From Luteimonas vadosa (lineage in GTDB: Bacteria > Pseudomonadota > Gammaproteobacteria > Xanthomonadales > Xanthomonadaceae): a stretch of 64,000 nucleotides of DNA. The stretch spans positions 620,001-684,000 of the forward strand of contig NZ_BAABJY010000002.1 in NCBI RefSeq assembly GCF_039543545.1, written 5' to 3'. Position numbers and translations under genes: made by a program. Shown here in pieces: positions 1 through 10,370 of this stretch. Every line of letters begins with the position of its first letter. Position 1 is the first letter of the stretch. The notes beneath the pieces are model-generated. The model searched no databases. It had not been told where the DNA came from and worked only from the letters and a program-made list of their open reading frames with translations.

Positions 1-547
1 CCCACATGCTCCCGCCCACCTGCCGCCATAGCACCGCGGATCGCAAGGCCGCCAACAGGATCGCGCGGATCTCGGCGACGATATCGGGCTGCCCCAGGTA
101 ATGCGGGTTGCCCTGCACCAAGATGCGCGGGCGCAAATGGCTGACGGTCTCGGCGTAGAGGTTGCCGAGCGTGGCGAGAACCTCGGGGTGGGCATGGCCC
201 AGGCGATCGGCGGCGGGTTCGGCAGCGAGGATGCCGTCCCGGACCCGGGTGGCGATCTGCTCTTCGCGCACGAAGCGGCGCTCCAGCTGGGTGACCGACA
301 GGGCGAGCCTGGGCAACAGCTGGTCCTCGCCGCGACTGCCCAGGTAGCGCTGCACCAGCCGCAAGCCGGGTGCCAAGGCGTCGACCGCGCCGTACACGTC
401 CAACGGCGAATCCGCCTCGATCCGGAACACGCTGCGCATCGCGGTTTCGAGCACCGCGGCGTCGACCTGGCCGGTATCGGCGACCCGACGGACCTGGTGC
501 AGCGCTTGGGCAAGGCCGGCAAGGGCAAGCGCTCGGTCGTGCATCAT
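1..547 (-). CDS. hflD: HflD (DUF489) family protein, partial at window edge
   Basis: Translating the minus strand from position 547 gives a continuous reading frame running off the left edge (182 residues visible), beginning MMHDRALALAGLAQ. The all-helical composition, the internal LAPGLRLVQRYLG stretch and the position directly after mnmA match HflD, a peripheral membrane protein known in E. coli for lowering lambda CII activity; its cellular role is unclear. The start overlaps the mnmA stop (ATGATG; either ATG at 547 or 544 is possible), which implies translational coupling. The C-terminus is outside the window. The mnmA-hflD order is conserved in gammaproteobacteria, which supports the call. 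Confidence 0.85.
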   Translation of the reverse strand, partial: MMHDRALALAGLAQALHQVRRVADTGQVDAAVLETAMRSVFRIEADSPLDVYGAVDALAPGLRLVQRYLGSRGEDQLLPRLALSVTQLERRFVREEQIATRVRDGILAAEPAADRLGHAHPEVLATLGNLYAETVSHLRPRILVQGNPHYLGQPDIVAEIRAILLAALRSAVLWRQVGGSMW

Positions 548-1689
548 GCAGTGGTACTCCTGCGGGCTTCCCCGCGTTGTCGCGATTCCAGTGGCGCGTC
601 GGTCGACGCGATCACCGCGCCGCCGAGGCAGGCCTGCTCATCGTAAAGCACCAGGGATTGCCCGGGGGTCACCGCCCGCTGGGGGCGATCGAACACCACC
701 CGCAACGTTCCCGGATCTTCGACCGTCACCTCGCACGGCTCCTCGCGTTGCCGGTAGCGCACCTGTGCATGGCATGCGAAGCGCCTGCCTGGTGGGCTGC
801 CGGAGATCCAGTGCGCTTCCTCGGTCCATGTCGTCGTCGAGAACAGGTAGGGGCTGTCGCTGCCCTGGTCGACGAACAGGATGTTGCGACCCACGTCCTT
901 GCCGACGACGTACCAGGGAGCCGCAGCAAACCCGCGGATGCCGCCGATCTGCAGGCCTTCGCGCTGGCCCAGGGTGAAATAGAACACCCCCGTGTGCTGG
1001 CCCAGGCACCTGCCGTCGGGTGTCTGGATCTCGCCGGCGCGGGCCGGAAGGTATCGCGACAGGAAGCCGCGAAAATCGCGCTCCCCGATGAAACAGATGC
1101 CGGTGGAGTCCCGCTTGTCCGCCGTGGGCAAGCCGGCAGCCCGCGCCATGGCGCGTACGTCGGCCTTGACCAGTTCGCCGAGCGGGAACAGGGTCGCGGC
1201 CAGTTGCGACTGGCCGAGCTGGTGCAGGAAGTAGCTCTGGTCCTTCGCGCGATCCGCGGCACGCAACAGTTGCCAGCGACCCCCTTGCTTCCCGATGCGC
1301 GCGTAATGGCCGGTGGCGATGCGTGCTGCGCCAAGCCCTCGCGCGGCCTCTAGGAAGTGCTTGAACTTGATCTCCCGGTTGCAAAGCACGTCCGGGTTCG
1401 GTGTGCGACCGCGCGCGTACTCGGCCAGGAAATGCTCGAACACGCCTTGCCAGTACTCGCTGGAGAAATCCCGGAAATGGATGGGCAGGCCGAGCGTGCC
1501 GCAGACCGCGACCGCGTCGCGGCGGTCGTCCTCGGCGCGGCAGTCGCCACTGCCGTCGTCGGCCCAATTGTCCATGAACAAGCCGGCGATACGCGCGCCC
1601 CCGCTCGCCGCCTGGTCGCGGAGCAGCATCGCGGCGACCGAGGAATCGACACCGCCGGACACTCCGACGATCGTGTCGCACTCGCTCAT
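544..1689 (-). CDS. mnmA: tRNA-specific 2-thiouridylase MnmA
   Basis: MnmA makes the s2U34 modification in tRNA-Lys, -Glu and -Gln, using ATP to adenylate U34 and sulfur relayed by the Tus system. The protein is 381 aa with the PP-loop SGGVDS at residues 11-16, the nucleophile Cys103 in VLCNREIKF and the second catalytic Cys199 in DSTGICFIG, all as in the family. A longer upstream frame exists but is only the shadow of the nudix gene; MSECDTIVGVSGG at 1689 is the natural start and overlaps the nudix stop by ATGA. hflD overlaps its 3' end in the same way, so nudix-mnmA-hflD look like one operon. A tRNA-Glu substrate lies in this window at 31077. Confidence 0.97.
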   Translation of the reverse strand: MSECDTIVGVSGGVDSSVAAMLLRDQAASGGARIAGLFMDNWADDGSGDCRAEDDRRDAVAVCGTLGLPIHFRDFSSEYWQGVFEHFLAEYARGRTPNPDVLCNREIKFKHFLEAARGLGAARIATGHYARIGKQGGRWQLLRAADRAKDQSYFLHQLGQSQLAATLFPLGELVKADVRAMARAAGLPTADKRDSTGICFIGERDFRGFLSRYLPARAGEIQTPDGRCLGQHTGVFYFTLGQREGLQIGGIRGFAAAPWYVVGKDVGRNILFVDQGSDSPYLFSTTTWTEEAHWISGSPPGRRFACHAQVRYRQREEPCEVTVEDPGTLRVVFDRPQRAVTPGQSLVLYDEQACLGGAVIASTDAPLESRQRGEARRSTTA

Positions 1690-2165
1690 GGAAGCTGCCG
1701 CAGCACCGACAGGTCGTGCCGATTGCCGCCGAGGTAATCGACGACCGCCCGCCATACCAAGGGACTGCGGTGCCGGTCCCGTGCCGCTTCCAGCTCTGCC
1801 GGGGTCCACCACATCGCGCGCACGATGCCTTCGTCCAGGCGCCGGGAGGGCTCGTGGCACAGCGGCTGCGCGGCGAAGGCGAACCTCAGGTAATGGCGAC
1901 CGTCGCGTTCGCCAGACCGCGGCGGCGCCTTCCACTGGTAGGCGCCGATGAAGGCGGTCAGACGCGTCTGCCAACCGGTTTCCTCCAAGGTCTCGCGCAG
2001 CGCGGCGTCCGCCAGGCTTTCGTCGGGTTCGAGATGGCCGGCGGGCTGGTTGATGACCAGGTCGCCGTTGACGCGCTCCTCGACGCACAGCAGCCGTCCG
2101 TCCGAAACCACGACGGTGGCGACGGTCACGTCGGGTTGCCAGAATCGGCCCTCGCGGTAGGACAT
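1686..2165 (-). CDS. nudJ: Nudix hydrolase, NudJ-like
   Basis: A 159-aa cytoplasmic Nudix protein. The Nudix box (G-x5-E-x7-REUxEExGU) is complete at about residues 43-65, with Gly43, Glu49 and the REtlEEtGW core. The family hydrolyses nucleoside di/triphosphates; the NudJ subgroup acts on thiamine pyrophosphate precursors and nucleotides and sits upstream of mnmA in many gammaproteobacteria. The stop overlaps the mnmA start by four bases. The start shares one base with the stop of the upstream secreted protein (TGATG). Family assignment is firm; the NudJ name rests on context and length, and other Nudix specificities cannot be excluded. Confidence 0.85.
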   Translation of the reverse strand: MSYREGRFWQPDVTVATVVVSDGRLLCVEERVNGDLVINQPAGHLEPDESLADAALRETLEETGWQTRLTAFIGAYQWKAPPRSGERDGRHYLRFAFAAQPLCHEPSRRLDEGIVRAMWWTPAELEAARDRHRSPLVWRAVVDYLGGNRHDLSVLRQLP

Positions 2166-2665
2166 CAGAACGCGTCCTTGTCGCCTGTCAGTTCCAGTTC
2201 CTTTCCGTCGGCTGCCTCGGCGGCGACATTGATGGCCGTCTCGAGGCCTTGGGCGTCGATGTCGTCGGGTACGTTGATCACGTAGAGCAAATGGCTGTCA
2301 TTGATCGCCCAATGACCGAGGGCGCGCCTGGCGTTGTCGCGAAGCAAGGCGCGGAGCGCCTCGGGCGAGAGGCCGGCACCTTCCAGGCTCGCCGCGGGGG
2401 CGAACACCTGCCGGATGGCAAGATCCCCCGCCTGGTCGGCCTTCCCGGCGACGTAGACCAGCTGCGACCGTGCTTCCTTCTGCCAGGACAGGACAATCTT
2501 GAAGTCGCCATCCTCGTCGACTTCGTAGCGGAAGTCGCGGGACTGGAGGCGCGCCTCCACGGAACCGGGCGGGGCGGCCGCAGCCGCGACCTGGGCCTTT
2601 GCAGGGCCGCCGACGGCTGACGCCAGGCAGGCTCCGAGGAGGAAACACTGGAACGTGGCGCGCAT
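2165..2665 (-). CDS. Uncharacterised secreted protein
   Basis: A 166-aa protein with a clear Sec signal peptide (MRATFQCFLLGACLASAVGG, probable cleavage after AKA at about residue 24). The mature part has alternating charged and hydrophobic segments (DFKIVLSWQ, LVYVAGK, SHLLYVINV) resembling small YbjN/secretion-chaperone-like alpha-beta folds, but I do not recognise a named family with certainty. It is first in the run to nudix-mnmA-hflD and its stop overlaps the nudix start by one base, so it is co-transcribed with tRNA-modification genes although it is exported. It is divergent from clpS. Confidence 0.7.
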   Translation of the reverse strand: MRATFQCFLLGACLASAVGGPAKAQVAAAAAPPGSVEARLQSRDFRYEVDEDGDFKIVLSWQKEARSQLVYVAGKADQAGDLAIRQVFAPAASLEGAGLSPEALRALLRDNARRALGHWAINDSHLLYVINVPDDIDAQGLETAINVAAEAADGKELELTGDKDAF

Positions 2666-2735
2666 TTCGGGCTCCCGAGGTCGAAGGCGTCATTCTGTCC
2701 GCCGGGCCCGCCTGCGTCCACACGCGTGTCCTTCG

Positions 2736-2741
2736 TATAAT
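2736..2741 (+). promoter_or_regulatory. -10 box of clpS, leaderless arrangement
   Basis: A perfect TATAAT ends six bases before the clpS ATG (spacer CGGGCC). A start site about seven bases downstream of the hexamer would fall on the A of ATG. No Shine-Dalgarno sequence is present and the -35 region (TGCGTC at 17 bp) is weak. This predicts a leaderless clpS mRNA. Confidence 0.6.
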
Positions 2742-2747
2742 CGGGCC

Positions 2748-3074
2748 ATGTCGCCGAAGCCAGATCACGAACATGAGCGCGACCACGGCGTCGTGGTCGA
2801 ACCCGACAAGCCCCAGGTCGCGCCGCCCCCGCTGTATTCCGTCCTGTTGCTGAACGACGACTACACGCCGATGGACTTCGTGGTGGACGTGCTGGTGCGC
2901 TTCTTCGGCATGGGCCTTGAGAAGGCCACCCAGGTGATGTTGCACGTCCACACCCGGGGGCGCGGGGTCTGCGGCGTCTACAGCCGCGAGGTGGCCGAGT
3001 CGAAGGTGGCGCAGGTCAACGAGTACTCGCGGGTCAACATGCACCCCTTGCTCTGCACCATGGAAAAGGCGTGA
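2748..3074 (+). CDS. clpS: ATP-dependent Clp protease adaptor ClpS
   Basis: ClpS delivers N-degron substrates to ClpAP. The 108-aa product has a charged flexible N-terminus (residues 1-27) and the ClpS core, with the substrate-pocket segment LLNDDYTPMDFVV at about residues 33-45 and the ClpA-contacting helices around HVHTRGRGVCGVY. The frame is open upstream, but ATG at 2748 gives the usual length and follows a perfect -10 box by only six bases. clpA follows 163 bp downstream on the same strand, the standard order. Confidence 0.96.
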   Translation: MSPKPDHEHERDHGVVVEPDKPQVAPPPLYSVLLLNDDYTPMDFVVDVLVRFFGMGLEKATQVMLHVHTRGRGVCGVYSREVAESKVAQVNEYSRVNMHPLLCTMEKA

Positions 3075-3237
3075 CGGGGCGCACGGCCGCGGCCGCCGTG
3101 GGCGGGCCCGCGCCGGTCCCGGCGAAGGCGCTTGCCAAGGCGGGGATGAAGGGCATACAACGAACCCTGCAAGCCCATGGAAACGGCTGACGCCGGCCCC
3201 ATCTAGCAGGTAACGGTTTCCCGGAGGCTAACGCCCC

Positions 3238-5517
<2,280 letters not shown>

Positions 5518-5562
5518 CTTGGCCAGGCAATCGAGCCGTGCGATACGAGATCGCCGGCCACG

Positions 5563-5589
5563 AAAAAGGCGGCTTGTAGCCGCCTTTTT
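5563..5589. terminator. Bidirectional terminator between clpA and infA
   Basis: Perfect 11-bp inverted repeat AAAAAGGCGGC / GCCGCCTTTTT with a TTGTA loop. It carries A- and T-tracts on both sides and lies between the convergent clpA (+) and infA (-), so it can end transcription from both directions. Confidence 0.92.
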
Positions 5590-5609
5590 CATTCAATGAC
5601 TTACCGCAA

Positions 5610-5828
5610 CTACTTCATGCGATAGGTAATCCGACCCTTGGTCAGGTCGTAAGGGGTCATTTCGACCTTTACCTTGTCGCCGGTCAGGATGCGGATGTAG
5701 TGCTTGCGCATGCGCCCGGAGATGTGGGCGATGATCTCGTGGCCGTTCTCGAGCTTCACCCGGAACATGGTGTTCGGGAGGGTCTCGGAGACCGTGCCTT
5801 CGAATTCGATGACGTCGTCTTTCGACAT
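5610..5828 (-). CDS. infA: Translation initiation factor IF-1
   Basis: IF-1 occupies the ribosomal A site during initiation. The 72-aa product starts MSKDDVIEFEGTVSETLPN and is a single OB-fold (S1-like) domain with the conserved FRVKLENGHEI and ISGRMRKHYIRIL segments; the length is exactly typical. The frame is open further upstream, but MSKDD at 5828 is the universal start. It is convergent with clpA, sharing the terminator, and lies next to aat as in many proteobacteria. Confidence 0.98.
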   Translation of the reverse strand: MSKDDVIEFEGTVSETLPNTMFRVKLENGHEIIAHISGRMRKHYIRILTGDKVKVEMTPYDLTKGRITYRMK

Positions 5829-5923
5829 GTGTCCTTCTTGATGCTGCAGTGGTGCCGGCCGGAGGCCGGACAAGCGGCGCATTCTGACACTTCCCGGGGG
5901 TGGCTGCAAAACACGGGCAGCGG

Positions 5924-6685
5924 TCATTCATCTGGCCGGGGGCGGGCGCCGCTCGCGAGCTCGGATGCGGCGAGCGTGCCGAAGCGGGTCGTCCACGAGC
6001 CGGGTGGGGCCTGCGTCGAGCGGACCAGGTCGCGCAGGCGCCCGATGAATTGGTCGCGGCGGAGGCGCCGGGCCCCGAGGCGTTCGAGATGTTCGTTCTC
6101 GACCTGGGCGTCGATCAGCGGCCAGCCCCAGAGGTGCAGTGCGTGGGCGAGGGCAGCCAGAGCCACCTTGGATCCGCCGGATCGAGCGCTGAACATGCTC
6201 TCGCCGAAGAACATGCGACCCAGGGCGACGCCGTAGATGCCGCCTGCTAGGACATCGCCGTCGAAGACTTCGACGCTGTGGGCGTGCCCCATCCGATGCA
6301 ATTCGCGGTAGGCGTCCTGCATCCCGGCAGTGATCCATGTCCCCTCCTGCCCGCGTCGCGGCACTGTGGCGCACGCCCGGACGACCGCGTCGAACGCGGT
6401 GTCGGCCCGCGCCACCCACGTGCAGTTCCGCAACCCCCGCTGGAAACGCGACGACAACTGGACGCCTTGGGTCTCGAACACCATCCGCGGGTCCGGCGAC
6501 CACCACAGTATGGGCTGGCCGTCGGAGAACCAGGGGAAGATGCCGAGGGCGTAGGCGTTCAGAAGCCTTGCTGGCGTCAGGTCGCCGCCGAACGCGAGCA
6601 GGCCATTGGGGCGTTCCAGCGCCGAAGACGGCGGCGGGAAAGGCGACCCAGGGTCTTCCCCCAGCCTGGGCAGGTGCACGCTCAA
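5924..6685 (-). CDS. aat: Leucyl/phenylalanyl-tRNA--protein transferase Aat
   Basis: Aat attaches Leu or Phe from aminoacyl-tRNA to N-terminal Arg/Lys of proteins, creating N-degrons recognised by ClpS. The 253-aa product shows the family signature AYALGIFPWF, ILWWSPDPRMVF, and the FFGESMFSARSGGSKVAL segment. The best start is TTG at 6685: it overlaps the upstream stop as TTGA and has GGAG eight bases before it; GTG at 6679 is the alternative. Upstream is a FemAB-like protein of related acyltransferase fold. The clpS/clpA/aat neighbourhood places N-degron formation and recognition within 5 kb. Confidence 0.95.
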   Translation of the reverse strand: MSVHLPRLGEDPGSPFPPPSSALERPNGLLAFGGDLTPARLLNAYALGIFPWFSDGQPILWWSPDPRMVFETQGVQLSSRFQRGLRNCTWVARADTAFDAVVRACATVPRRGQEGTWITAGMQDAYRELHRMGHAHSVEVFDGDVLAGGIYGVALGRMFFGESMFSARSGGSKVALAALAHALHLWGWPLIDAQVENEHLERLGARRLRRDQFIGRLRDLVRSTQAPPGSWTTRFGTLAASELASGARPRPDE

Positions 6686-7878
6686 GGCAAAGGCTCCGGC
6701 GGTGTCCGGAACGGCGTGCGCGCCGCCAGCGCCTGCGCATGGCGGCGGACCGACGCCGCCTCCTCCGTGCACCAGGCACCGATGGCCTGCCGGAACGCGG
6801 GGTCCGCGATCCAATGGTGGCTGTGGACGATGGACGGCAGGAATCCGCGGGCGATCTTGTGCTCGCCCTGGGCGCCGGGTTCGAATCGGCCAAGGCCTTC
6901 GCGGAGGCAATATTCGATCCCCTGGTAATAGCAGGCCTCGAAGTGCAATCCGGGAGGCGATGCCACCGCACCCCAGTAACGGCCATACAGCGTGTCCCGG
7001 CCCCGTAGGAACAAGGCGCCCGCGATCGTTGCGCCGGCCGCTTCGCAGAGCACGAGCACGAGGCTCCGAGGCATCTGCGTGGCGAGGTGGCGGAAGAAGT
7101 CGATCGTGAGCGCCGGCGAATTGCCGTACTCGGCGAAGGTCCTTAAGTAGAACGCATGCATCGCGGCCAGGTCGCGATCGCTGGCCTCGTCCCCGTGCAC
7201 GGTGCGCAATTGCACTCCGAGCCGCGCGATCCGGGCCCGCTCCTGTCGGATGTTCTTCCGGTGCTTGTGGTCCATCGCCGCAAGGAAGTCGTCGAAATCC
7301 TTCCAGCCGTGGTCGTTGCCCCAGTGGTATTGCACGTCGATGCGTTCCAGCCAGCCGGGCGGGGCACCGGCCTGCGCAGGCAAGCGTGCGCCATCGCTGG
7401 CGGCTGCCGATTCAAACTCCCCGGATTCGGATGCGCGGTGGAAGTTCACGTGGGCGGAGGACAGGCCGTGGTCGTCGGTCAGCCCGGCGATCGCATCGAC
7501 CAACGCGACCTTGTCCGACTCGCAAGCGGCGAGCAGGCGCGGCCCGGTGACAGGGGAGTAGGGCACCGCACAGAGCCACTTGGGGAAGTATTCACGCCCG
7601 TGGCGGGCATAGGCATGTGCCCAGGCATGGTCGAAGAAGAACTCCCCGTGCGAGTTGCTCTTGAGGTAGCCAGGGGCAGCCGCGACCAGGTTGCCATCGC
7701 GCCACAGGGTCAAATGCCGGGCTCGCCAGCCCCATTCGTCGCGCAGGCAACCGTGGCGCTCCAGCCCGGCCAGGAACGCATGATGGACGAAGGGGTTCCC
7801 GCCGTCGTGCAGGGCGTCCCAGCGGTCCGGGGGGATCTGTTCGATCGCATCGAACAGCCGCCGCTCAAGCGGTGCCAT
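6682..7878 (-). CDS. FemAB-like / peptidogalycan-type GNAT acyltransferase
   Basis: A 398-aa cytoplasmic protein of the FemAB-like (DUF482) family, with the typical start NPFVHHAFLAGLE, the HAYARHGREYFPKWLCAVPYSP-like region, KHRKNIRQERARI, and the C-terminal GLGRFEPGAQGEHKIARGF motif. The family has a double GNAT fold; related FemX/aminoacyltransferases use aminoacyl-tRNA, but the substrate of this branch is not established. The start MAPLERRL at 7878 overlaps the DUF2254 gene by 14 bp, and its stop is embedded in the aat start (TTGA), so DUF2254-FemAB-like-aat are probably co-translated. An upstream in-frame extension is shadow sequence. Confidence 0.85.
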   Translation of the reverse strand: MAPLERRLFDAIEQIPPDRWDALHDGGNPFVHHAFLAGLERHGCLRDEWGWRARHLTLWRDGNLVAAAPGYLKSNSHGEFFFDHAWAHAYARHGREYFPKWLCAVPYSPVTGPRLLAACESDKVALVDAIAGLTDDHGLSSAHVNFHRASESGEFESAAASDGARLPAQAGAPPGWLERIDVQYHWGNDHGWKDFDDFLAAMDHKHRKNIRQERARIARLGVQLRTVHGDEASDRDLAAMHAFYLRTFAEYGNSPALTIDFFRHLATQMPRSLVLVLCEAAGATIAGALFLRGRDTLYGRYWGAVASPPGLHFEACYYQGIEYCLREGLGRFEPGAQGEHKIARGFLPSIVHSHHWIADPAFRQAIGAWCTEEAASVRRHAQALAARTPFRTPPEPLP

Positions 7879-9178
7879 CGGCGGCCGGTCGCTCTTCCGG
7901 GACCTGCGTCGCCCACGCACCCTGGCTCGCCGTCCGCTGCAGATCCACGCGATCGGGCTCGAACGTCATCGTCGCCATGGCCCTCGCCAGCGTTTCCCTG
8001 GAATGCCGCGCCACGGGTTGGCGCATGGGGGCGTACTCAAGGCGCGAGAGCGCGATGAAGGCCTTCTGCAACTTGATGCCAATCTCGCGCATGTGCGCGC
8101 CCTCCCGCGCGATCGAAGGGAACACGTCGTCGTACATGTCGGCTTCCTCCAGTTCCGGCACGTGGACGTGCGGAAAGCGGACCTCCGCATGGCCGGCATG
8201 GCGGGCCCGCGCCTCCGACCACTCCACGAACAGGCGCACGATGGTGCTGATGACGTCGATGCAGGTGCCCGGGTCGTTGACCGCCGGCGAAAGCGCACGC
8301 ACGGCAACCTCGTTGAGCACGACCAGGCCGTAGCGGGGGTCATGCTCGAACGTCCGCGAGTCGCCGATCGAGAACGCATCGCGCACGCCTTTCAAGCCGT
8401 CCTCGTCCAGTGCGGTCGTGACGATGGCGAGGGGCCGTCCGGGGACGGCCAACGTCCCCGGGAGCGCAAGCACGTGGAGATTGCAGCCGTGGGCGGCCGC
8501 GACCCGCTCCAGTTGTTCCATGTCCAGGTGCTCGACATAACCCACATCCGGGGCCTCGATCGGAACGCCGTCCGGCGGCGGGCCCTCGAATGGCACTCCG
8601 CCCATCCAGGGCGCCTTGGCACGCGTGTGCATCGCCCGGCGCGTGGCCGCCTCCACCAGGTTGATGGTCTCGCCGACCCGGCCGAAGCGGGAGAGTTGCT
8701 CGATCCACCTCAGGAGCGTCACCGTGATCACCACGATCACCAGCACCGAGGCGATGAACAGAACCATCCGCCCGCCATCGCCATAGATCCCGGTGCTCAG
8801 GGCGATCAGGCCCGCGATCGAGAAAAGAAACGCACCGATGAAGGTGGCCAGCGCGATCTGGGCGCCGTTGTCCTCGATCAGCAGGTTGGCCGCGCGCGGC
8901 GTGGCGGATTGCGAGGCTGTCCCGTAGGCCGAGACCATCGTCGCCAGAGAAAAGGTGGTGACCGCGAGCATCGAGGTCGCCAGGATTGACAGGATGTTCC
9001 CCACGGAATCCGCGCCGAAGCGTCCGGCGAGCCCGGGGGGCAGGACGGGCCTGACCACCACGCCGACGAGGGCCGTCAACACGGCCAACCCGCAATACAG
9101 GGAAGCGCGGAACCACATGCGCTTTGTGAGGCGCTGCAGGACGTAGAGCCATCTTCCGGTCAAGGCCACGACTACCAC
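7865..9178 (-). CDS. DUF2254 membrane protein
   Basis: A 437-aa inner-membrane protein of the DUF2254 family. About four transmembrane helices occupy residues 20-160 (LYCGLAVLTALVGVVV, NILSILATSMLAVTTF, IALATFIGAFLFSIAGLI, MVLFIASVLVIVVITVTLL). A soluble C-terminal half contains the conserved ALSPAVNDPGTCIDVI motif, in which the family always has a serine-proline-asparagine-aspartate core. Function is unknown. The GTG at 9178 is tentative; an internal GTG at 9169 or ATG at 9121 would still retain the first helix. It begins an apparent minus-strand operon with the FemAB-like gene and aat. Confidence 0.82.
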   Translation of the reverse strand: MVVVALTGRWLYVLQRLTKRMWFRASLYCGLAVLTALVGVVVRPVLPPGLAGRFGADSVGNILSILATSMLAVTTFSLATMVSAYGTASQSATPRAANLLIEDNGAQIALATFIGAFLFSIAGLIALSTGIYGDGGRMVLFIASVLVIVVITVTLLRWIEQLSRFGRVGETINLVEAATRRAMHTRAKAPWMGGVPFEGPPPDGVPIEAPDVGYVEHLDMEQLERVAAAHGCNLHVLALPGTLAVPGRPLAIVTTALDEDGLKGVRDAFSIGDSRTFEHDPRYGLVVLNEVAVRALSPAVNDPGTCIDVISTIVRLFVEWSEARARHAGHAEVRFPHVHVPELEEADMYDDVFPSIAREGAHMREIGIKLQKAFIALSRLEYAPMRQPVARHSRETLARAMATMTFEPDRVDLQRTASQGAWATQVPEERPAADGTA

Positions 9179-9244
9179 CCGGGTGAGCTGGGTCTACCAG
9201 TATCGCCCTTCGGCGCGCACGCGCCACGTAAACGCGGCGCCGCG

Positions 9245-10207
9245 CTACTTTTCCAGGAACTTCTCTGCATCCAGCGCCGCCATGCAGCCGAAGCCCGCCG
9301 AGGTCACCGCCTGCCGGTAGACCTGGTCGGCGACATCGCCGGCCGCGAACACCCCGGGCACGGAAGTCGCGGTGGCGTTGCCGCTGAGGCCGGAGCGGAT
9401 CTCGATGTAGCCGTTGTTCATCGCCAGCTGGCCCTCGAACAGCGAGGTGTTGGGCGTGTGGCCGATCGCGACGAAGAAGCCATGCACGTCGATCTCGCGG
9501 GTGGAGTCGTCCTGCACCGACTTCAGGCGCATGCCGGTGACGCCTGCGTCGTTGCCAAGCACCTCCTCGACGACGTGGTGCCAGACCGGCTCGATGAGGC
9601 CTTCCTCGATCTTCGCGAACAGCTTGTCCTGCATGATCTTCTCGGCACGCAGGGTGTCGCGGCGATGCACCAGGTACACCTTGCGCGCGATGTTGGACAG
9701 GTACAGCGCCTCCTCCACCGCGGTGTTGCCGCCGCCGACCACGGCGACGTCCTGGCCCTTGTAGAAGAAGCCGTCGCAGGTCGCGCAGGCAGAGACACCC
9801 CGGCCCATGTACGCCTGCTCGGACGGCAGGCCCAGGTATTTCGCGGTGGCGCCGGTGGCGATCACCAGGGCGTCGGCCGTGTACTCGCCGTTGTCGCCCT
9901 TCAGCCGGAAGGGGCGTCGAGACAGGTCGGCGCTGTGGATATGGTCGAACACGGTCTCCGTGTCGAAGCGCTCGGCATGCGCTTGCATCCGCTCCATCAG
10001 CGCGGGTCCAAGCAGTCCATGGGCGTCGCCCGGCCAGTTGTCGACCTCGGTGGTGGTCATCAACTGCCCCCCCATCTGCAGGCCGGTGACGACCACGGGA
10101 TCCAGGTTGGCGCGGGCGGCGTACACGGCTGCCGTCCAGCCTGCCGGACCGGAGCCGAGGATCAGCAGCCGGCAGTGTTTCGGGGCGGAGTTGGGGGAAG
10201 TGGTCAT
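9245..10207 (-). CDS. trxB: Thioredoxin-disulfide reductase
   Basis: NADPH-dependent flavoenzyme that reduces thioredoxin. The 320-aa product has the FAD-binding GSGPAGWTAAVYAARA near the N-terminus, the redox-active CATC (in GVSACATCDGFFY, about residues 136-148), the NADPH-binding GGGNTAVEEA, and the FAD-contacting GVFAAGDVADQVYRQAVTSAG at the C-terminus. ATG at 10207 is chosen because it gives the family's usual length; the open frame upstream lies in the intergenic region. It is divergent from ald, with 163 bp between. Confidence 0.97.
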   Translation of the reverse strand: MTTSPNSAPKHCRLLILGSGPAGWTAAVYAARANLDPVVVTGLQMGGQLMTTTEVDNWPGDAHGLLGPALMERMQAHAERFDTETVFDHIHSADLSRRPFRLKGDNGEYTADALVIATGATAKYLGLPSEQAYMGRGVSACATCDGFFYKGQDVAVVGGGNTAVEEALYLSNIARKVYLVHRRDTLRAEKIMQDKLFAKIEEGLIEPVWHHVVEEVLGNDAGVTGMRLKSVQDDSTREIDVHGFFVAIGHTPNTSLFEGQLAMNNGYIEIRSGLSGNATATSVPGVFAAGDVADQVYRQAVTSAGFGCMAALDAEKFLEK

Positions 10208-10208
10208 G

Positions 10209-10214
10209 TATACT
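10209..10214 (+). promoter_or_regulatory. Possible -10 box of the ald leader
   Basis: TATACT nine bases ahead of a short ORF on the ald strand; no convincing -35 at 16-18 bp. Its position, ahead of a mini-ORF and an intrinsic terminator, makes it the best candidate promoter for ald, but it is only a hexamer match. Confidence 0.35.
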
Positions 10215-10222
10215 CGCGTTCC

Positions 10223-10321
10223 ATGAAATCGCTGCGTTTCGGACCCCATAGCTTGGCGGCACGGCAGCGGCAACACAAGGCGCCGATCGCGGGCTCGCTG
10301 TCCGCGGTCTGCATGACATGA
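10223..10321 (+). CDS. Possible 32-residue leader peptide upstream of ald
   Basis: An ATG-initiated ORF of 32 codons (MKSLRFGPHSLAARQRQ...) ends 11 bases before an intrinsic terminator that itself precedes ald. It has no ribosome site but begins about nine bases after a -10-like box. The peptide contains five alanine codons but no strong run of any amino acid. Evidence that it is translated is purely positional; it may be a chance ORF in high-GC DNA. Confidence 0.25.
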   Translation: MKSLRFGPHSLAARQRQHKAPIAGSLSAVCMT

Positions 10322-10331
10322 TTCCGTTTCG

Positions 10332-10353
10332 CGCCGCGCCAGCGGCGTTTTTT
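10332..10353 (+). terminator. Intrinsic terminator in the ald 5' leader
   Basis: CGCCGC / GCGGCG stem with a GCCA loop and six consecutive T, reading in the direction of ald and ending 17 bases before its ATG. There is no annotated gene upstream on this strand, so it either ends a short transcript or attenuates ald. Confidence 0.75.
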
Positions 10354-10370
10354 GTGCAGGAGCGAACCTG

